The notes under the pieces were generated by a model. It was not told where the DNA came from. It saw only the letters and a list, made by a program, of their open reading frames with translations, and did no database searches. A program made the translations under genes and the position numbers. Below are positions 17,696 to 26,161 of a stretch of 64,000 bases of DNA, in pieces. Location of the stretch: contig NZ_KB894096.1 of assembly GCF_000374305.1 (NCBI RefSeq), positions 372,001 to 436,000 of the forward strand, written 5' to 3'. The stretch comes from Actinomadura flavalba DSM 45200 (GTDB lineage Bacteria; Actinomycetota; Actinomycetes; Streptosporangiales; Streptosporangiaceae). The first letter of the stretch is position 1. Every line of letters starts with the position of its first letter.

Positions 17696-18127
17696 TCAGT
17701 TGATGCCGCGGTTGCGCAGGATCGCCTCGATCTCCGCCATCTCGGGGTCGCCCCCGCCGGACCCGGACCGTCCCGCCGGGCGCTCGACCGCGCGGTCGCC
17801 GCCCCGGGCACGGCCCCGCGTCTCCTTCGGCGGCGCGCCGCCGCCCTCCTCGGCCGCCGTCACCTTGCGGCTGAGCATCGCGCCCGACGTCAGGTACAGC
17901 AGGACCGCCAGCCCCGCCACCCCGACCCCGGCCCACTTCACCGGGCTGAACGCCAGATCCACGAGGAACTCGGTCACCCCGGTCAGGGTCGCGGCCGTCG
18001 GCACCAGCGCCCACGCGGCGCCGCGCAGACCCGACGCCGCCCCCCGGCGGCGGGCCACGGCCCAGCTCAGGACCAGGCCGAGGGCCGTCACCCCGAGACT
18101 GATCGCCAACAGCAGTGCGTCGCTCAT
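17696..18127 (-). CDS. Small actinobacterial membrane protein of unknown function
   Basis: 143 residues: a short N-terminus, three predicted membrane helices (about 4-22, 33-52 and 62-82), then a polar cytosolic tail rich in Gly, Arg and Glu ending EIEAILRNRGIN. The layout is that of a conserved actinobacterial protein that databases sometimes label cellulose synthase without support; no catalytic motif is present here. It stands alone between the HAD phosphatase gene and a strong hairpin. Confidence 0.75.
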   Translation of the reverse strand: MSDALLLAISLGVTALGLVLSWAVARRRGAASGLRGAAWALVPTAATLTGVTEFLVDLAFSPVKWAGVGVAGLAVLLYLTSGAMLSRKVTAAEEGGGAPPKETRGRARGGDRAVERPAGRSGSGGGDPEMAEIEAILRNRGIN

Positions 18128-18358
18128 ACCGGCCCCTCACCTCGTCGCACGTGCAATCGATGCACTCATCCCATGGTCACACGGTATGCGCTCGATGTAC
18201 TCGTTCGCGGGGACGGTTCGGCCGGAGCCGGACTCCTCCTCCCGTGGTAGACGGCCCGGCGCCGTCTCAGGGTCGGCACCCCCGCCCGCCCCATCAAGAT
18301 CACGCAACGTTCAGGCATCGAAGGAACGGCGGCACCGTCACGAAATCGCCCTGTCCGG

Positions 18359-19021
18359 TCAGCGCCGCACGAGTCCCCGCAGCATCGCCAGGTCCACCTC
18401 GCGCAGCGACCCCACGACCGTCCGGCCCGGAGCCGGGCCCACCGGCAGGAGGCACGGCACCGCCACCGTGACGCAGCCCGCCGCCTCCGCCGCCGCCAGG
18501 CCGTTCGGCGAGTCCTCCAGGACCACGCAGCGCCCCGGATCGGCGCCCAGCCGCGCCGTCGCCGTCAGGTACGGCTCCGGGTCGGGCTTGGTACGGGCCA
18601 CCTCGTCGCCCGCGACCGTCACCGCGAAGTGCTCCCGGCCGATCGCGTCCAGCGCCGGCTCCAGCAGCCGCCGGTAACTGGACGACACCAGCGCCGCCGG
18701 GACGCCCGCGTCGCGCACCTCCGCCAGCAGCTCCTTCGCGCCCGGCATCAGCGGGACGGACGCGCCCAGCCGGTCGGCCATCCCGTCCAGCAGCCAGCCC
18801 GCGACGCGCGCGGGCGGCACGTCGGCGCCCGTCAGCACCAGCATGTAGTCGACGGCCTTGCCGATCGACCCGCCGACCAGCGCCTCCTGGTGCTCCGCGC
18901 TCCAGGTGCCGCCGAGGCGCGCGACGACCTCCTCCTCGACCTCCAGCCACAGCCGCTCGGAATCGACGAGCAGGCCGTCCATGTCGAACAGGACGGCCTG
19001 CGGGACGCGGGTGTCGGGCAA
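18359..19021 (-). CDS. HAD-superfamily phosphatase/phosphomutase-like hydrolase
   Basis: 220 residues. The catalytic motif I is FDMDGLLVDSE (nucleophile and acid/base Asp), motif II LVSSS, motif III Lys in RTKPDPEPYL and motif IV VLEDSPNG; an alpha-helical cap lies between motifs I and II. The family acts on small phosphorylated metabolites, and the substrate is not predictable. The start is a TTG behind GGGGGAG. It lies 46 nt downstream of metH on the same strand and may be read through from it. Confidence 0.85.
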   Translation of the reverse strand: MPDTRVPQAVLFDMDGLLVDSERLWLEVEEEVVARLGGTWSAEHQEALVGGSIGKAVDYMLVLTGADVPPARVAGWLLDGMADRLGASVPLMPGAKELLAEVRDAGVPAALVSSSYRRLLEPALDAIGREHFAVTVAGDEVARTKPDPEPYLTATARLGADPGRCVVLEDSPNGLAAAEAAGCVTVAVPCLLPVGPAPGRTVVGSLREVDLAMLRGLVRR

Positions 19022-19067
19022 CGCTCCCCCAGCCTCTCGGGCGGAATCCGAAAGGCCCGAGGATAGA

Positions 19068-22000
19068 TCAGGTGTTGAAGTACTTGGCCTCGGGGTGGTG
19101 CACGATCATCGCGTCCGCCGACTGCTCGGGGACGAGCTGGAGCTCCTCCGACAGCGACACCCCGATCCGCTCGGGGCGCAGCAGCCGCACCAGGGTCGAG
19201 CGGTCCTCCAGGTCGGGGCAGGCCGGGTAGCCGAAGGAGTAGCGGGCGCCGCGGTAGTCGAGCTTGAAGAAGTCCTCGACGTCGTCGGAGTCCTCGGCGC
19301 CGAAGCCGATCTCCGAGCGGACGCGGGCGTGCCAGTACTCCATCAGCGCCTCGGTGAGCTGCACCGACAGGCCGTGCAGCTCCAGGTAGTCGCGGTAGGC
19401 GTTCTTGGCGAACAGCTCGCCCGTCGCCTCGGCGATCTTCGATCCGACCGTGACGAGCTGGAACGCGACGACGTCGGTCTCGCCCGACTCGCGGGACCGG
19501 AAGAAGTCGGCCAGGCACAGGTGCCGGTCGCGGCGCTGGCGCGGGAACGTGAACCGCTCCCGGTCCGAGCCGTCCTCGTTGAGGATGACCAGGTCGTTGC
19601 CCTCGGAGACGGCCGGGTAGTAGCCGTAGACGACGGCGGCCTCGATCAGCCCGTCGGTCTGCACGCGGTCCAGCCAGCCGCGCAGGCGGGGACGGCCCTC
19701 GGTCTCGACGAGTTCCTCGTAGGAGGGGCCGTCGGCGCCGCGGGACGGCTTGAGGCCCCACTGACCCATGAAGGTGGCGCGCTCGTCGAGGAAGGCCGTG
19801 TAGTCGGCCAGCGGGATGCCCTTGACGATGCGGTCGCCGAAGAACGGCGGGTTCGGCAGCTTGTTGTCGGCGGCGACGTCGCTGCGGGCGGGCATGTCCT
19901 CCGGCTCGGTGACCTGGAGGGTCGCGCCCTTCTTGACCCGGCGCTCGCGCAGCGGCGGCAGCGTGGCGCCCTCGACGCCGCGCTTGACGGCCATGAACGC
20001 GTCCATGAGCCGCAGGCCCTCGAACGCGTCGCGGGCGTAGCGGACCTCGCCGTCGTAGATCTCGGCGAGGTCCTGCTCGACGTAGGCGCGGGTGAGTGCG
20101 GCGCCGCCGAGCAGCACCGGCCAGCGGTCCGACAGGCCGCGGGTGTTCAGCTCCTGAAGGTTCTCCTTCATGATCACCGTGGACTTGACCAGCAGCCCGG
20201 ACATGCCGATGACGTCGGCGCGCTCGTTCTGCGCCGCCTCCAGGATCGCCGACATCGGCTGCTTGATGCCGATGTTGACGACCTCGTAGCCGTTGTTGGA
20301 CAGGATGATGTCGACGAGGTTCTTGCCGATGTCGTGGACGTCGCCCTTCACGGTGGCCAGCACGATGCGGCCCTTGCCGCCGTCCTCGGCCTTCTCCATG
20401 TGGGGTTCGAGGTAGGCGACGGCGGTCTTCATGACCTCGGCGCTCTGGAGCACGAACGGGAGCTGCATCTGGCCGGAGCCGAACAGCTCGCCGACGGTCT
20501 TCATGCCGTCCAGCAGAACCTCGTTGACGATCGCCAGCGCGGGCTTCTCCTCCAGCGCCGTGTCCAGGTCGGCGTTGAGGCCGTCCAGCTCGCCGTCGAC
20601 GATGCGGCGCTTGAGCCGGTCGAACAGCGGCAGCGCCATCAGCTCGGCGGCGCGGTCGGCCTTGAGGGCGGCGGTGTCGACGCCCTCGAACAGCTCCATG
20701 AACTTGTGCAGCGGGTCGTAGCCCTCGGACCGCTTGTCGTAGATCATGTCGAGCGCGACCTGGCGCTGCTCGTCGGGGATGCGCGCCATCGGCAGGATCT
20801 TGGAGGCGTGCACGATGGCCGAGTCGAGACCGGCCTGGACGCACTCGTGCAGGAACACCGAGTTCAGCACGACGCGGGCGGCCGGGTTGAGGCCGAACGA
20901 CACGTTCGACAGGCCGAGCGTGGTCTGCACCTCGGGGTAGCGGCGCTTCAGCTCGCGGATCGACTCGATGGTCTCCAGCGCGTCGCGGCGCGACTCCTCC
21001 TGCCCGGTGCCGATCGTGAACGTCAGCGTGTCGATGATGATGTCGCCGACGCGCATGCCCCACGTGCCGGTGAGGTACTCGATGAGCCGGACCGCGATCT
21101 CCACCTTCTTCTCGGCGGTGCGGGCCTGGCCCTCCTCGTCGATGGTGAGGGCGACGACGGCGGCGCCGTGCTCGCGGATCGACGGCATGAGCCGCGCCAT
21201 CCGCGAGTCGGGGCCGTCGCCGTCCTCGAAGTTGACCGAGTTGATGACGGCGCGCCCGCCGAGCATCTCCAGCCCGGCGACGATGACGTCGACCTCGGTG
21301 GAGTCGAGCACGATCGGCAGCGTGGCGGCCGTCGCGAACCGGAAGCCCAGCTCCTTCATGTCGTCGACGCCGTCGCGGCCGACGTAGTCGACGCACAGGT
21401 CGAGCATGTGGGCGCCGTCGCGGGCCTGGTCGCGGGCGATCTTGACGCAGTCGTCCCAGCGGCGCTCCAGCATCGCCTCGCGGAACGCCTTGGAGCCGTT
21501 GGCGTTGGTGCGCTCGCCGATGGCCAGGTAGGAGGTGTCCTGGCGGAACGGGACGTGCTGGTAGAGCGACGCGGCGCCCGCCTCGGGGCGCGGCTCGCGC
21601 CCGGCGACCTCGCGGCCCCGGACGCGCTCGACGACCTGGCGCAGGTGCTCGGGGGTGGTGCCGCAGCAGCCGCCGACGAGCCCGAGGCCGAACTCGCGGG
21701 TGAAGGTGTCGTGCGCGTCGGCCAGCTCGGCGGGCGTCAGCGGGTAGTGGGCGCCGTCGGAGGTCAGCTCGGGCAGGCCCGCGTTCGGCATGCACGACAG
21801 CCCGATGCGGGCGTGCTTGGCCAGGTACCGCAGGTGCTCGCTCATCTCGGCGGGGCCGGTGGCGCAGTTCAGGCCGATGAGGTCGATGTCCATCGGCTCC
21901 AGCGCGGTGAGCGCGGCGCCGATCTCCGAGCCCATCAGCATCGCGCCGTTCTGCTCGATGGTGACCTGGGCGATGAGGACGATGTCGGCGCCGGCGGCGT

Positions 22001-22544
22001 CGATGGCGCGGCGGGCGCCGATCAGCGCGGCCTTGGCCTGGAGCAGGTCCTGGCAGGTCTCGACGAGGACGGCGTCGGAGCCGCCGTCGATGAGGCCCTT
22101 GACGTTCAGCTCGTAGGCGTCGCGCAGGACCGCGAACGGGACGTGGCCGAGGGTGGGCAGCTTGGTGCCGGGGCCGACCGAGCCGATGACCCAGCGGGGG
22201 CGGTCCGGGGTGGAGTAGGCGTCGGCGACCTCGCGGGCGATGCGGGCACCGGCCTCGGCCAGCTCGTAGATGCGCTCGGTGATGTCGTACTCGCCGAGGT
22301 TGCCGAGGTTCGCGCCGAAGGTGTTGGTCTCGACGCAGTCCACGCCGGCGTCGAAGTACGCCTCGTGGACCGAGCGGACGATGTCGGGCCGGGTGACGTT
22401 CAGGATCTCGTTGCAGCCCTCGTGGCCCTGGAAGTCGTCGAGGGTGGGGCCGGCGTCCTGGAGCATCGTTCCCATGCCCCCGTCGGCCACGACGACGCGT
22501 TCTTTCAGGGCCTGACGCAGAGTCCGGGAAGAGGGAGTGCTCAT
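19068..22544 (-). CDS. metH: Cobalamin-dependent methionine synthase MetH
   Basis: Transfers the methyl group of 5-methyltetrahydrofolate to homocysteine through methylcobalamin. The 1158 residues contain all modules in order: homocysteine-binding domain with zinc cysteines (GLNCATG and GGCCGTTPEH), pterin-binding domain (from about 345), cap domain, B12 domain with GDVHDIGKNLV (His lower ligand) and the C-terminal SAM-dependent activation domain. ATG 22544 with AAGGTGG upstream is preferred; an upstream extension in the same frame has no homology. I looked for a cobalamin or SAM riboswitch in the 190-nt divergent region and found none. Confidence 0.96.
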   Translation of the reverse strand: MSTPSSRTLRQALKERVVVADGGMGTMLQDAGPTLDDFQGHEGCNEILNVTRPDIVRSVHEAYFDAGVDCVETNTFGANLGNLGEYDITERIYELAEAGARIAREVADAYSTPDRPRWVIGSVGPGTKLPTLGHVPFAVLRDAYELNVKGLIDGGSDAVLVETCQDLLQAKAALIGARRAIDAAGADIVLIAQVTIEQNGAMLMGSEIGAALTALEPMDIDLIGLNCATGPAEMSEHLRYLAKHARIGLSCMPNAGLPELTSDGAHYPLTPAELADAHDTFTREFGLGLVGGCCGTTPEHLRQVVERVRGREVAGREPRPEAGAASLYQHVPFRQDTSYLAIGERTNANGSKAFREAMLERRWDDCVKIARDQARDGAHMLDLCVDYVGRDGVDDMKELGFRFATAATLPIVLDSTEVDVIVAGLEMLGGRAVINSVNFEDGDGPDSRMARLMPSIREHGAAVVALTIDEEGQARTAEKKVEIAVRLIEYLTGTWGMRVGDIIIDTLTFTIGTGQEESRRDALETIESIRELKRRYPEVQTTLGLSNVSFGLNPAARVVLNSVFLHECVQAGLDSAIVHASKILPMARIPDEQRQVALDMIYDKRSEGYDPLHKFMELFEGVDTAALKADRAAELMALPLFDRLKRRIVDGELDGLNADLDTALEEKPALAIVNEVLLDGMKTVGELFGSGQMQLPFVLQSAEVMKTAVAYLEPHMEKAEDGGKGRIVLATVKGDVHDIGKNLVDIILSNNGYEVVNIGIKQPMSAILEAAQNERADVIGMSGLLVKSTVIMKENLQELNTRGLSDRWPVLLGGAALTRAYVEQDLAEIYDGEVRYARDAFEGLRLMDAFMAVKRGVEGATLPPLRERRVKKGATLQVTEPEDMPARSDVAADNKLPNPPFFGDRIVKGIPLADYTAFLDERATFMGQWGLKPSRGADGPSYEELVETEGRPRLRGWLDRVQTDGLIEAAVVYGYYPAVSEGNDLVILNEDGSDRERFTFPRQRRDRHLCLADFFRSRESGETDVVAFQLVTVGSKIAEATGELFAKNAYRDYLELHGLSVQLTEALMEYWHARVRSEIGFGAEDSDDVEDFFKLDYRGARYSFGYPACPDLEDRSTLVRLLRPERIGVSLSEELQLVPEQSADAMIVHHPEAKYFNT

Positions 22545-22715
22545 GAGGCACCACCTTATCCGCCGGGCGCACCGTTCCTGAGATCCCGTCCACTCAGTGA
22601 GAAGAACCGCCGGTCGCGGCGCCGAACAGAGCACTCAGCGAGAACAATCGCGTGTCCCGCGGTCGTGCCGTGGCGGATCACGCGACCGACCGATAACGTG
22701 CCTCATCTCAACCTA

Positions 22716-22727
22716 CTTACCGGTAAG
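22716..22727. promoter_or_regulatory. Perfect 12-bp palindrome at the uspA ribosome site
   Basis: CTTACCGGTAAG is a perfect palindrome overlapping the AAGGAG ribosome site of the UspA-like gene and lying in the metH-uspA divergent region. It could be an operator; the cognate regulator is unknown, and a chance palindrome cannot be excluded. Confidence 0.3.
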
Positions 22728-22734
22728 GAGCGGC

Positions 22735-23196
22735 ATGAGCGTCTACCGCATCATCCTCGTCGGCACGGACGGCTCGGACTCCTCGTTGCGCGCGGTCGAC
22801 CGCGCCGCGCAGATCGCGGCGGCGACCGGCGCCACGCTGCTGCTCGCGTCCGCCTACAGCCCGATGCCGACCCGCGAACGGCTCAGCGCCGCCGACCGCC
22901 TCGGCGACCTGGCCTACAAGGTGCAGGGCTCCACGCCCGCCGAGGACGCGCTGCGCTCCGCCCGCGACCGTGCCGTCGCGGCGGGCGCCAAGGACATCGA
23001 GGAGGTCGCGGTCGAGGGCGACGCCGTCGACGTGATCTCCTCCGTCGCCAAGGACCGCGACGTCGACATGGTCGTGGTCGGCAACCGCGGCCTCAACAGC
23101 CTGGCGGGCCGCATCCTCGGGTCGGTGCCGGCGAACCTGTCGCACCGCTCGCCGTGCGACATCCTCATCGTGCACACCACCGACGGCCGAAAGTGA
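22735..23196 (+). CDS. Universal stress protein, UspA family
   Basis: Single-domain, 153 residues. It has the family N-terminus ILVGTDGSDSS and the ATP-binding motif G-2x-G-9x-G-S, seen here as GNRGLNSLAGRILGSVPANL, so it is expected to bind ATP. The ATG lies 4 nt behind AAGGAGCGGC. It is divergent from metH. In actinobacteria such proteins are often induced by hypoxia or stress; nothing here proves that regulation. Confidence 0.92.
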   Translation: MSVYRIILVGTDGSDSSLRAVDRAAQIAAATGATLLLASAYSPMPTRERLSAADRLGDLAYKVQGSTPAEDALRSARDRAVAAGAKDIEEVAVEGDAVDVISSVAKDRDVDMVVVGNRGLNSLAGRILGSVPANLSHRSPCDILIVHTTDGRK

Positions 23197-23374
23197 CCGT
23201 GACGGTTTCGTAATCGCATCGCCCCGCCGCCGGCCGCCCGCGCAGGACTGGAGAGCCGGACGGCGGGGTAGGCCGCCGGAGAAGACGTAGGGTGAGGTCC
23301 ACCGATCTTGCGCGGTCCCCGGGAATCCCGCGCCGCCCGGTGACGCTGTACCCGACGTCGGAAGGAGGCAGCGA

Positions 23375-24217
23375 GTGGTCGAACTGGAAAGTGTGCCCGA
23401 ACTGGTCGATCCGGTCGTCGTGGCCGCTTTTGAGGGATGGAACGACGCCGGGGAGGCCGCGAGCGGGGTCGTGCGGCATCTCGCGGAGAACTGGGACGCC
23501 GTCCCGGTCGCCGAACTCGACCCCGACGAGTACTACGACTTCCAGGTGACGCGTCCCCTGGTGGAGATGACCGACGGCGAGACGCGCGGCATCGTGTGGC
23601 CCACCACGCGCATCTCGTGGGCGCGGCTCCCCACCGGCCGCGACGTCGTCCTGGTGCACGGCATCGAGCCGAACATGCGGTGGCGGTCGTTCTGCCGCGA
23701 GATCGTCGGGCTGGTCCTGGAGCTGGGCGCCCGCCGCGTCATCCTGTGCGGGGCGCTGCTGGCCGACGCGCCGCACACCCGTCCCGTCCCGGTCACCGGG
23801 GCCGCGTCCGACGTCGGCCTGGTGACGACGCTGAACCTCGAACCGACCCGCTACGAGGGGCCGACGGGCATCCTCGGCGTCCTTCAGGACGCGTGCGCCA
23901 AGGCCGACCTGGAGACGGTGTCGCTGTGGGCGGCGGTGCCGCACTACGTGGCCCAGCCGCCCTCCCCCAAGGCCACGCTGGCGCTGCTGCGCCGTGTCGA
24001 GGACGTCCTGGACGTGACCGTGCCGCTGGGCGAGCTGCCCGAGGAGGCGCGCGCCTGGGAGCACGGCGTCAACGAGCTGGCCGAGGAGGACACCGAGGTC
24101 GCCGACTACGTCCGCACGCTGGAGGAGCAGAAGGACGCCGCCGACCTCCCCGAGGCCACCGGTGACGCCATCGCCCGCGACTTCGAGCGGTACCTGCGGC
24201 GCCGCGATCCGGGCTGA
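23375..24217 (+). CDS. PAC2 family protein
   Basis: 280 residues with the PAC2 (proteasome assembly chaperone 2-like) fold, recognisable by the N-terminal AFEGWNDAGEAAS, by LVHGIEPNMRW, and by GALLADAPHTRPVPVTG. The function of bacterial members is not established. Location between metH and mshC is conserved in mycobacteria (Rv2125), and mpa lies in the same neighbourhood. The GTG start has GGAAGGAGG upstream. A TAGGGT box at 23288 could be the -10, giving a leader of about 80 nt. Confidence 0.88.
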   Translation: MVELESVPELVDPVVVAAFEGWNDAGEAASGVVRHLAENWDAVPVAELDPDEYYDFQVTRPLVEMTDGETRGIVWPTTRISWARLPTGRDVVLVHGIEPNMRWRSFCREIVGLVLELGARRVILCGALLADAPHTRPVPVTGAASDVGLVTTLNLEPTRYEGPTGILGVLQDACAKADLETVSLWAAVPHYVAQPPSPKATLALLRRVEDVLDVTVPLGELPEEARAWEHGVNELAEEDTEVADYVRTLEEQKDAADLPEATGDAIARDFERYLRRRDPG

Positions 24218-24255
24218 GATCCCCCGCCCCGTCCTGCGACGCGACCGGCTCCGTC

Positions 24256-24363
24256 TCAGCGGCGCCGGTCGCGCTCGGCCTCGGCCGAGTTGCGCACCGA
24301 CGCGAGGACGAGCAGCGCGAGCAGCACACCGGGCATCATGACGACCAGCAGTTCCAGGCTCAT
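24256..24363 (-). CDS. Candidate 35-residue single-helix membrane peptide
   Basis: The reading opens with ATG and encodes MSLELLVVMMPGVLLALLVL followed by a charged tail ending AEAERDRRR. A single hydrophobic helix with a basic C-terminus is the usual form of a bacterial small membrane protein. The ribosome site is weak (AGGGGGC, 7 nt upstream). A TATACG box lies about 16 nt before the ATG. It is convergent with the PAC2 gene, and part of its end can form a GCGACCGGC/GCCGGTCGC hairpin (24241-24249 with 24264-24272). No homologue is recognised; it may not be expressed. Confidence 0.4.
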   Translation of the reverse strand: MSLELLVVMMPGVLLALLVLASVRNSAEAERDRRR

Positions 24364-24530
24364 GCCGGGCCCCCTACCCCCCGTATAGTGGTTGAATCTG
24401 ACGTTTCACCTGCGGACGGGCGTTCGTCCCGTTCCCCTGCGATGGCCCGCGTACGCCGCCAAGTGCGCCCGATCATGCAGCTTCCGGTCCATATCGGTCC
24501 CCTTCTTCCGGGCGGAGCCGCCCCGCGCCG

Positions 24531-25076
24531 GTGAGCGGGGGCCGCGCGCAGGCCGCGCCCGCCATCCGCGTCTCCCCGCGCCGTGAACTGCGCCGTGCCC
24601 GCCGGCGCCGCGCGCATCGCTGCTGGGGGCATCTGGTGGCCGCGCCGCTGTGGCCGATGCACGGCGCCAACCTCGGGACGCTGCTGCGCACCTGCGACGC
24701 CGTCGGCGCGTGCCTGGCGGTGCCGCGGCTGCCGTGGGTACCCGAGGCGCTGGAGCGCGGGAACACGCTGCGGCGCCCGTCGTGCGTCCACTGGATCGGC
24801 GACCGTGACCCGGCCGCGTGGCTGGAGCGCGAGCGGGCGGCCGGGAGCCGGATCGTCGGCGTGGAACTGGCCGACGAGGCGGTGCGGCTCGCGGACCTGC
24901 CCGCCGCCCGCTCCCGCACCGTCGCCGTCCTCGGCCACGAGCGGCACGGCATCCCCGCCGAGGCCGTGGACCTCCTCGACCTGGCCGTGGAGATCCCGAT
25001 GATCGGCACGGGCACGAGCCTGAACGTCGCCGTCGCGGGCTCCCTGGTCCTGTACCGGCTCGCGGGCCTGCTCTGA
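24531..25076 (+). CDS. SPOUT (TrmH/SpoU-family) RNA methyltransferase
   Basis: 181 residues. The knotted SPOUT fold motifs are clear: motif 1 NLGTLLRTCDAVGA (Arg of the RNA-binding site), motif 2 VLGHERHGIP and motif 3 IPMIGTGTSLNVAVAGSLVLY. The target is probably a 2'-O-ribose in tRNA or rRNA; it cannot be resolved further. The protein has an Arg-rich N-terminus. The GTG start is weakly supported, since no strong ribosome site lies before it. Confidence 0.85.
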   Translation: MSGGRAQAAPAIRVSPRRELRRARRRRAHRCWGHLVAAPLWPMHGANLGTLLRTCDAVGACLAVPRLPWVPEALERGNTLRRPSCVHWIGDRDPAAWLERERAAGSRIVGVELADEAVRLADLPAARSRTVAVLGHERHGIPAEAVDLLDLAVEIPMIGTGTSLNVAVAGSLVLYRLAGLL

Positions 25077-25175
25077 GTGGCGTGGTCGCGGCGCCGGACG
25101 ACGACGCGCCGGGACCGGTCTGCGGGTGTCCGGTGGGTCTTGTCGGGGTCGGTGGGGTGCGCGAGGATCGCGGGC

Positions 25176-25994
25176 ATGAGTGTGGAGAGCGCGCCCGACC
25201 GGACGGTGTTGCGGCGCCTCGCGGCCGAGCCCGCCGTGATGCTGGCCGCCGGGCGGGCGCTGCTGCTCCAGGTCGCGCATCCCAAGGTCGCGCAGGGCGT
25301 CGCCGACCACAGCGACATGCGCGAACGTCCCCTCGACCGGCTGTTCGGCACGCTGGACTTCCTCACCATCGTCGCGTTCGGGACGCCCGAGGAGGCCGAG
25401 CGGCTCGGGCGGGGCATCCGCCGGATGCACGAGCGCATCACCGGGCCCGGGTACTCCGGCAACGACCCCGACCTCCAGGTGTGGGTGAACGCCACGCTCA
25501 CCGACGCCGCGCTGTACGTCCACGAGGAGATCCTGCGGCGGCCCGGCGGCGACCTCGCGCCCGCCTACGTCGAGCAGGCCCGCTACGTCGCCGACGTCCT
25601 CGGCTGCCCGCCGGGCGCGCAGCCCGCCGACCTGCCCGCGTTCCGCGCCTACATGGACGGCATGATCGGGTCGCTGGAGGTCACCGGCACCGGCCGCGAG
25701 GTCGCCCGCGCCGTCCTGCACGCGCGCAAGCTGCGGTGGCTCGGCCCCGCGCTCTGGTTCAACCGGTACGTCACGACCGGGCTGCTGCCACCGCGCCTGC
25801 GGGAGCAGTACGGGCTGCCGTGGGGACCGCGCCGCGAACGGGTGCTGTGGGTACTGCTGCGCACCGGCGCGTTCGGGTACCGCCTCGTGCCCGGCCCGGT
25901 CAGGCGCGCCGGGGTGCCGCTCATGCTGTGGCGGTCCCGGACGCGGCTGGCCCGCCGGGCCAGGCGCTCGGCGGCGGCGCGCGGCGCCGCCTGA
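25176..25994 (+). CDS. DUF2236 (MpaB / latex-clearing-like) oxygenase family protein
   Basis: 272 residues with the DUF2236 signature: an N-terminal AAGRALLLQVAHPKVAQGV, then DHSDMRERPLDRLFGTLDF and VWVNATLTDAALYVHE. Characterised relatives bind haem b and include rubber oxygenase and mycophenolic-acid-type oxidases. The physiological substrate is unknown. ATG 25176 is preferred over an in-frame GTG 99 nt upstream because homology begins there. It converges on mshC across a structured element. Confidence 0.82.
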   Translation: MSVESAPDRTVLRRLAAEPAVMLAAGRALLLQVAHPKVAQGVADHSDMRERPLDRLFGTLDFLTIVAFGTPEEAERLGRGIRRMHERITGPGYSGNDPDLQVWVNATLTDAALYVHEEILRRPGGDLAPAYVEQARYVADVLGCPPGAQPADLPAFRAYMDGMIGSLEVTGTGREVARAVLHARKLRWLGPALWFNRYVTTGLLPPRLREQYGLPWGPRRERVLWVLLRTGAFGYRLVPGPVRRAGVPLMLWRSRTRLARRARRSAAARGAA

Positions 25995-26042
25995 GCGGCC
26001 GGGCGTGTGCGAAGTGCCTGAACCCGCGCGCGAGTGCGTTAA

Positions 26043-26158
26043 CTGGCCGGTGAAGCAAAGCCGAAGGCGAGCTTCACCGGCCAGATCGCGAAGCGATGCC
26101 GCGCTCGCAAGTCCCGGTTAGGCCCGAGCCGCCAGGCGAGGGCCGTGGGCCGGGACTT
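26043..26158. other. Structured element between convergent oxygenase and mshC genes
   Basis: Three hairpins in a row. A perfect 14-bp stem CTGGCCGGTGAAGC (26043-26056 with 26071-26084) has a GCCGAAGGC mini-hairpin in its loop. An ATCGC-GAA-GCGAT hairpin follows at 26085-26097, then a 9-bp AAGTCCCGG/CCGGGACTT stem (26109-26117 with 26150-26158) enclosing a GGCCC/GGGCC pair. It probably serves as a bidirectional terminator, but it is more elaborate than that task needs. Confidence 0.55.
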
Positions 26159-26161
26159 CAA

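Noticed and set aside
17696..18127. Cellulose synthase, as such proteins are sometimes named
   Set aside because: 143 residues with three helices and no glycosyltransferase motif.
22545..22734. Cobalamin or SAM riboswitch before metH
   Set aside because: The conserved B12-box sequence and SAM-I core were looked for on the minus strand and not found; the leader is also short.
18858..23213. A plus-strand open reading of about 1450 codons, and other very long readings opposite metH, icmF and the opp genes
   Set aside because: They run antisense to strongly conserved genes and arise because high GC removes stop codons; the composition is low-complexity Arg/Ala/Val without domains.
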